7,152 nt of DNA from Pseudomonadota bacterium. Its GTDB lineage: Bacteria > Pseudomonadota > Alphaproteobacteria > Rhizobiales > Xanthobacteraceae. Made by a program: the position numbers and the translations under genes. The notes beneath the pieces were generated by a model. It did no database searches. It was not told where the DNA came from and saw only the letters and a program-made list of their open reading frames with translations. The stretch covers positions 1 through 7,152 of the forward strand of contig JAEVZN010000159.1 in the NCBI GenBank assembly GCA_023392205.1, given 5' to 3'. Of this stretch, positions 5,502 through 7,152 are shown in pieces (position 1 is the stretch's first letter; every line of letters begins with the position of its first letter).

Positions 5502-5905
5502 CACTTGTTGTCGACGCCAGCGTCGCGACGAAATGGGTGCTGGCCGAGGACGGCTCGGATCGCGCCAACGCGTTGCGCGACGCGCCGCGCCTGATCGCTC
5601 CATCCCTGCTCGCCGCGGAAGTCGGCAACGCCCTTTGGAAAGCGGTGCGACGTGGCGATGTCGCGCGAGAGGACGCCGTTGCGGCACTTCGGTCCTTGCT
5701 CGTCCCCTTCGACGAGCTCGTGCCGAGCGAAGCGTTGCACACGCGCGCGCTTGAACTCGCCATCGAGCTGCGGCACCCGATCTACGATTGCTTCTATCTG
5801 GCGCCTGCGGAGCGCGAGAACGCGCCGCTGGTGACCGCCGACAGGCGGCTGCTCGACGCGGTGAAGGAAACCAGATTGCAGAATCTGGTGACGCCGCTTT
5901 AGACA
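5498..5905 (+). CDS. vapC: PIN-domain toxin, VapC-like ribonuclease
   Basis: The 134-residue PIN domain starts at TTG 5498, overlapping the antitoxin stop (TTGA). The acidic metal-binding residues expected for VapC are all present: D6 (VVDASV), E41 (AAEVGNALW), D97 (IYDCFYLA) and D115 (TADRRLLD). It should cut a specific RNA, often tRNA or rRNA in this family, in a Mg- or Mn-dependent way when freed from the antitoxin. The stop codon TAG is at 5900-5902. No other start fits: an ATG inside would remove D6. The weak start and lack of a strong ribosome binding site would keep toxin output below antitoxin output. No clear terminator follows before the AT-rich region. Confidence 0.9.
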
Positions 5906-6013
5906 CTCGCTCACGTCACGGCGATAAAATTCCATAGCGGAAAAATCGGATAGCGCAATACAACCTTAGATCGTATAGCATGGCAGCCCAATTCATTATC
6001 GAGAATTTTAAGA
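5903..6013. other. Non-coding junction between GC-rich and AT-rich DNA
   Basis: These 111 bases join the GC-rich vapC to the AT-rich STAND gene, with the change at about 5920-5935. The minus-strand frame and the plus-strand frame starting at 5980 look like chance. TATAGC at 5974-5979 is a possible -10 box, 34 bases before the STAND start, but no matching -35 was seen. No tRNA, attachment-site core or insertion-sequence end was recognised. Confidence 0.4.
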
Positions 6014-7152
6014 ATGACAACGTCGATAGTAAGCCAGCAGCGACTAACCTTATACGCGATCGTCTCGTCAATAGAGAACGACGCTCGTATTTTGATTTCG
6101 TCGACACTTCTGTCGGACGCAAATGTATCAGAATTGTTTCCACAACAGCTCCTTCAAAATGCTCAAGATCGGATGCGAAAGAGTGCGCATTTAGCCCTCA
6201 GCTCAGACAAAGACTTTGAACTTCTGCACTTTATGGATTTTGGCGATCATTTTCAGACCCTGCAACGCTGGAGCGCACGACTGAACAATGGTACAAAACG
6301 AATTGTAGCAGGCACCAAACGAATTGAGACGTTGATCGCGATACGAAATCGGGTGATGCACGGCAGACCCTTAGATTTTGACGATCTACCATTTACGAAA
6401 AATTTCGCCGATGAACTGACAAACTCTGATCCATTCAACTGGACCGGAACCAGAGAAATATTGAAGTCCCTACGCCGCGATCCAAGCTTCGCATTTGAGT
6501 TCGAAGAGGATTTTGAGCTAGAGATCAACGACCCACTATTCCACAATCTCCCCTCCCCTGACTTCGACGACACCGGCTTTGTTGGCCGCAACGAACAACT
6601 TGATCGCTTTAAGCGCGCACTCAAAGGTAATTTTCCAATTATCACAATACTCGGAGACGGCGGATTAGGAAAGACGTCCCTAGCTGTTAAAGGCCTGTAC
6701 GATTCATTAAACGAGTTGAGCGCCGACTTTGACGCAATCATTTGGACAACAGCTAAAACGACTGCACTTACAGCAACAGGAATCGTCGAAATTGAAAACG
6801 CGATCAGAGATTCGGCAGGCATGTTTCGTGCCGCTGCGTCGGCAATCGACAATATTGGAAACGAGGACCCACAAAAAGCAATACAAGAATGGCTTACCCA
6901 CTTCAGGATACTGCTTGTTATCGACAACCTTGAAACGATCCTAGACGAGGCCATTCGTCACTTTGCAAGCGACGTTCCAAGAGGAAGTAAAATTCTATTT
7001 ACGACCAGAGTCGGCTTAGGCGCATACGACTTTCCGATTGATCTACCAGGCCTTTCAGAAAAGGAAAGCATTGAATACCTTCGCCGCGTATGCGACGTTT
7101 ATAATATAAATATACTTGAAAAAGGCTCACGCGAATACGCTCAGGATATATG
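6014..7152 (+). CDS. HEPN-STAND (NB-ARC) NTPase, putative antiphage or abortive-infection protein; partial at the right edge
   Basis: The open frame starts at ATG 6014, the first start after the in-frame stop at 5951-5953, and has no stop in 379 codons to the window end. Residues 1 to about 140 form a helical domain with LLHFMDFGD (70-78) and RNRVMH (R111-H116), which fits the R-x4-H catalytic motif of HEPN ribonucleases; the DFGD and RNRVMHxRPL wording recalls the Swt1-like HEPN group. Then FVGRNEQL (189-196) leads into a STAND NTPase: P-loop GDGGLGKTS (214-222, K220), Walker B LLVIDNLE (300-307, D304) and a GSKILFTTR (324-332) sensor segment ending in R332. The C-terminal sensor repeats lie outside the window. 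In such proteins a trigger drives ATP-dependent oligomerisation and activates the effector, here probably RNA cutting. No strong ribosome binding site is seen (GAGA about nine bases upstream). Its low GC and rare-codon use indicate transfer. Confidence 0.85.
   Translation, partial: MTTSIVSQQRLTLYAIVSSIENDARILISSTLLSDANVSELFPQQLLQNAQDRMRKSAHLALSSDKDFELLHFMDFGDHFQTLQRWSARLNNGTKRIVAGTKRIETLIAIRNRVMHGRPLDFDDLPFTKNFADELTNSDPFNWTGTREILKSLRRDPSFAFEFEEDFELEINDPLFHNLPSPDFDDTGFVGRNEQLDRFKRALKGNFPIITILGDGGLGKTSLAVKGLYDSLNELSADFDAIIWTTAKTTALTATGIVEIENAIRDSAGMFRAAASAIDNIGNEDPQKAIQEWLTHFRILLVIDNLETILDEAIRHFASDVPRGSKILFTTRVGLGAYDFPIDLPGLSEKESIEYLRRVCDVYNINILEKGSREYAQDI

Noticed and set aside
5903..6013. Possible attachment site or tRNA end at the composition break
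   Set aside because: I searched for tRNA arms, a direct repeat and IS termini by eye and found none; the second copy of any repeat would lie outside the window.
5980..6219. 79-codon rightward frame beginning MAAQFIIENF
   Set aside because: It overlaps the start of the STAND gene in another frame, has no ribosome binding site, and loses protein-like character after about 30 residues. The HEPN-STAND frame is much better supported.
6253..6954. 233-codon leftward frame opposite the STAND gene
   Set aside because: It is very rich in Ser, as expected from an antisense reading, and has no motif. The plus strand carries clear NTPase motifs over the same bases.
1..7152. CRISPR array
   Set aside because: No regularly spaced direct repeats were seen. 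The only tandem repeat is the 15-bp triplet at 2277-2321, which has no spacers.

Overview
The window looks like chromosome of a high-GC alphaproteobacterium, most likely in the Bradyrhizobium/Afipia/Rhodopseudomonas group (Nitrobacteraceae). This rests on about 65-70% G+C across most of the sequence, strong GC3 codon bias, and the style of the short exported proteins. The genus is inferred, not proven. From about position 5925 to the right edge the composition falls to about 42% G+C in sampled lines, with frequent ATA, TTA, CTA and AGA codons. That part looks horizontally acquired.

Layout. (1) Positions 1-71 hold the start of a leftward gene, probably for a membrane or exported protein. (2) Positions 284-742 hold a rightward gene for a small secreted protein of a ClpP/crotonase-like type. 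(3) Positions 747-3921 hold four leftward genes that look like one operon, in transcription order: an exported GlcG/HbpS-type heme-binding-like protein, a cytoplasmic metallo-beta-lactamase-fold hydrolase, an exported cyclase-family (kynurenine formamidase-like) hydrolase, and an AhpD-like carboxymuconolactone decarboxylase family protein. (4) Positions 4127-4540 hold a rightward single-pass membrane protein with a Pro/Ala-rich tail. It is separated by a strong bidirectional terminator from (5) a leftward exported FKBP-type peptidyl-prolyl isomerase at 4616-5083. (6) Positions 5259-5902 hold a rightward vapBC-type toxin-antitoxin pair with overlapping reading frames and a neat double-palindrome operator. 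(7) Positions 6014-7152 hold the first 379 codons of a large AT-rich gene for a HEPN-STAND (NB-ARC) protein that runs off the window.

How the parts fit. The four-gene operon suggests a small catabolic or detoxifying module: ring-opening or amide hydrolysis (cyclase), a second metal-dependent hydrolase, a CxxC redox/decarboxylase-like protein, and a periplasmic small-molecule binding protein. Its substrate cannot be read from the sequence. The right end is the most interesting part: a putative HEPN ribonuclease fused to a STAND NTPase is a typical design for abortive-infection or antiphage proteins, and here it follows a toxin-antitoxin pair at a sharp composition boundary. The rest of that gene (expected sensor repeats) and any partners lie beyond position 7152.
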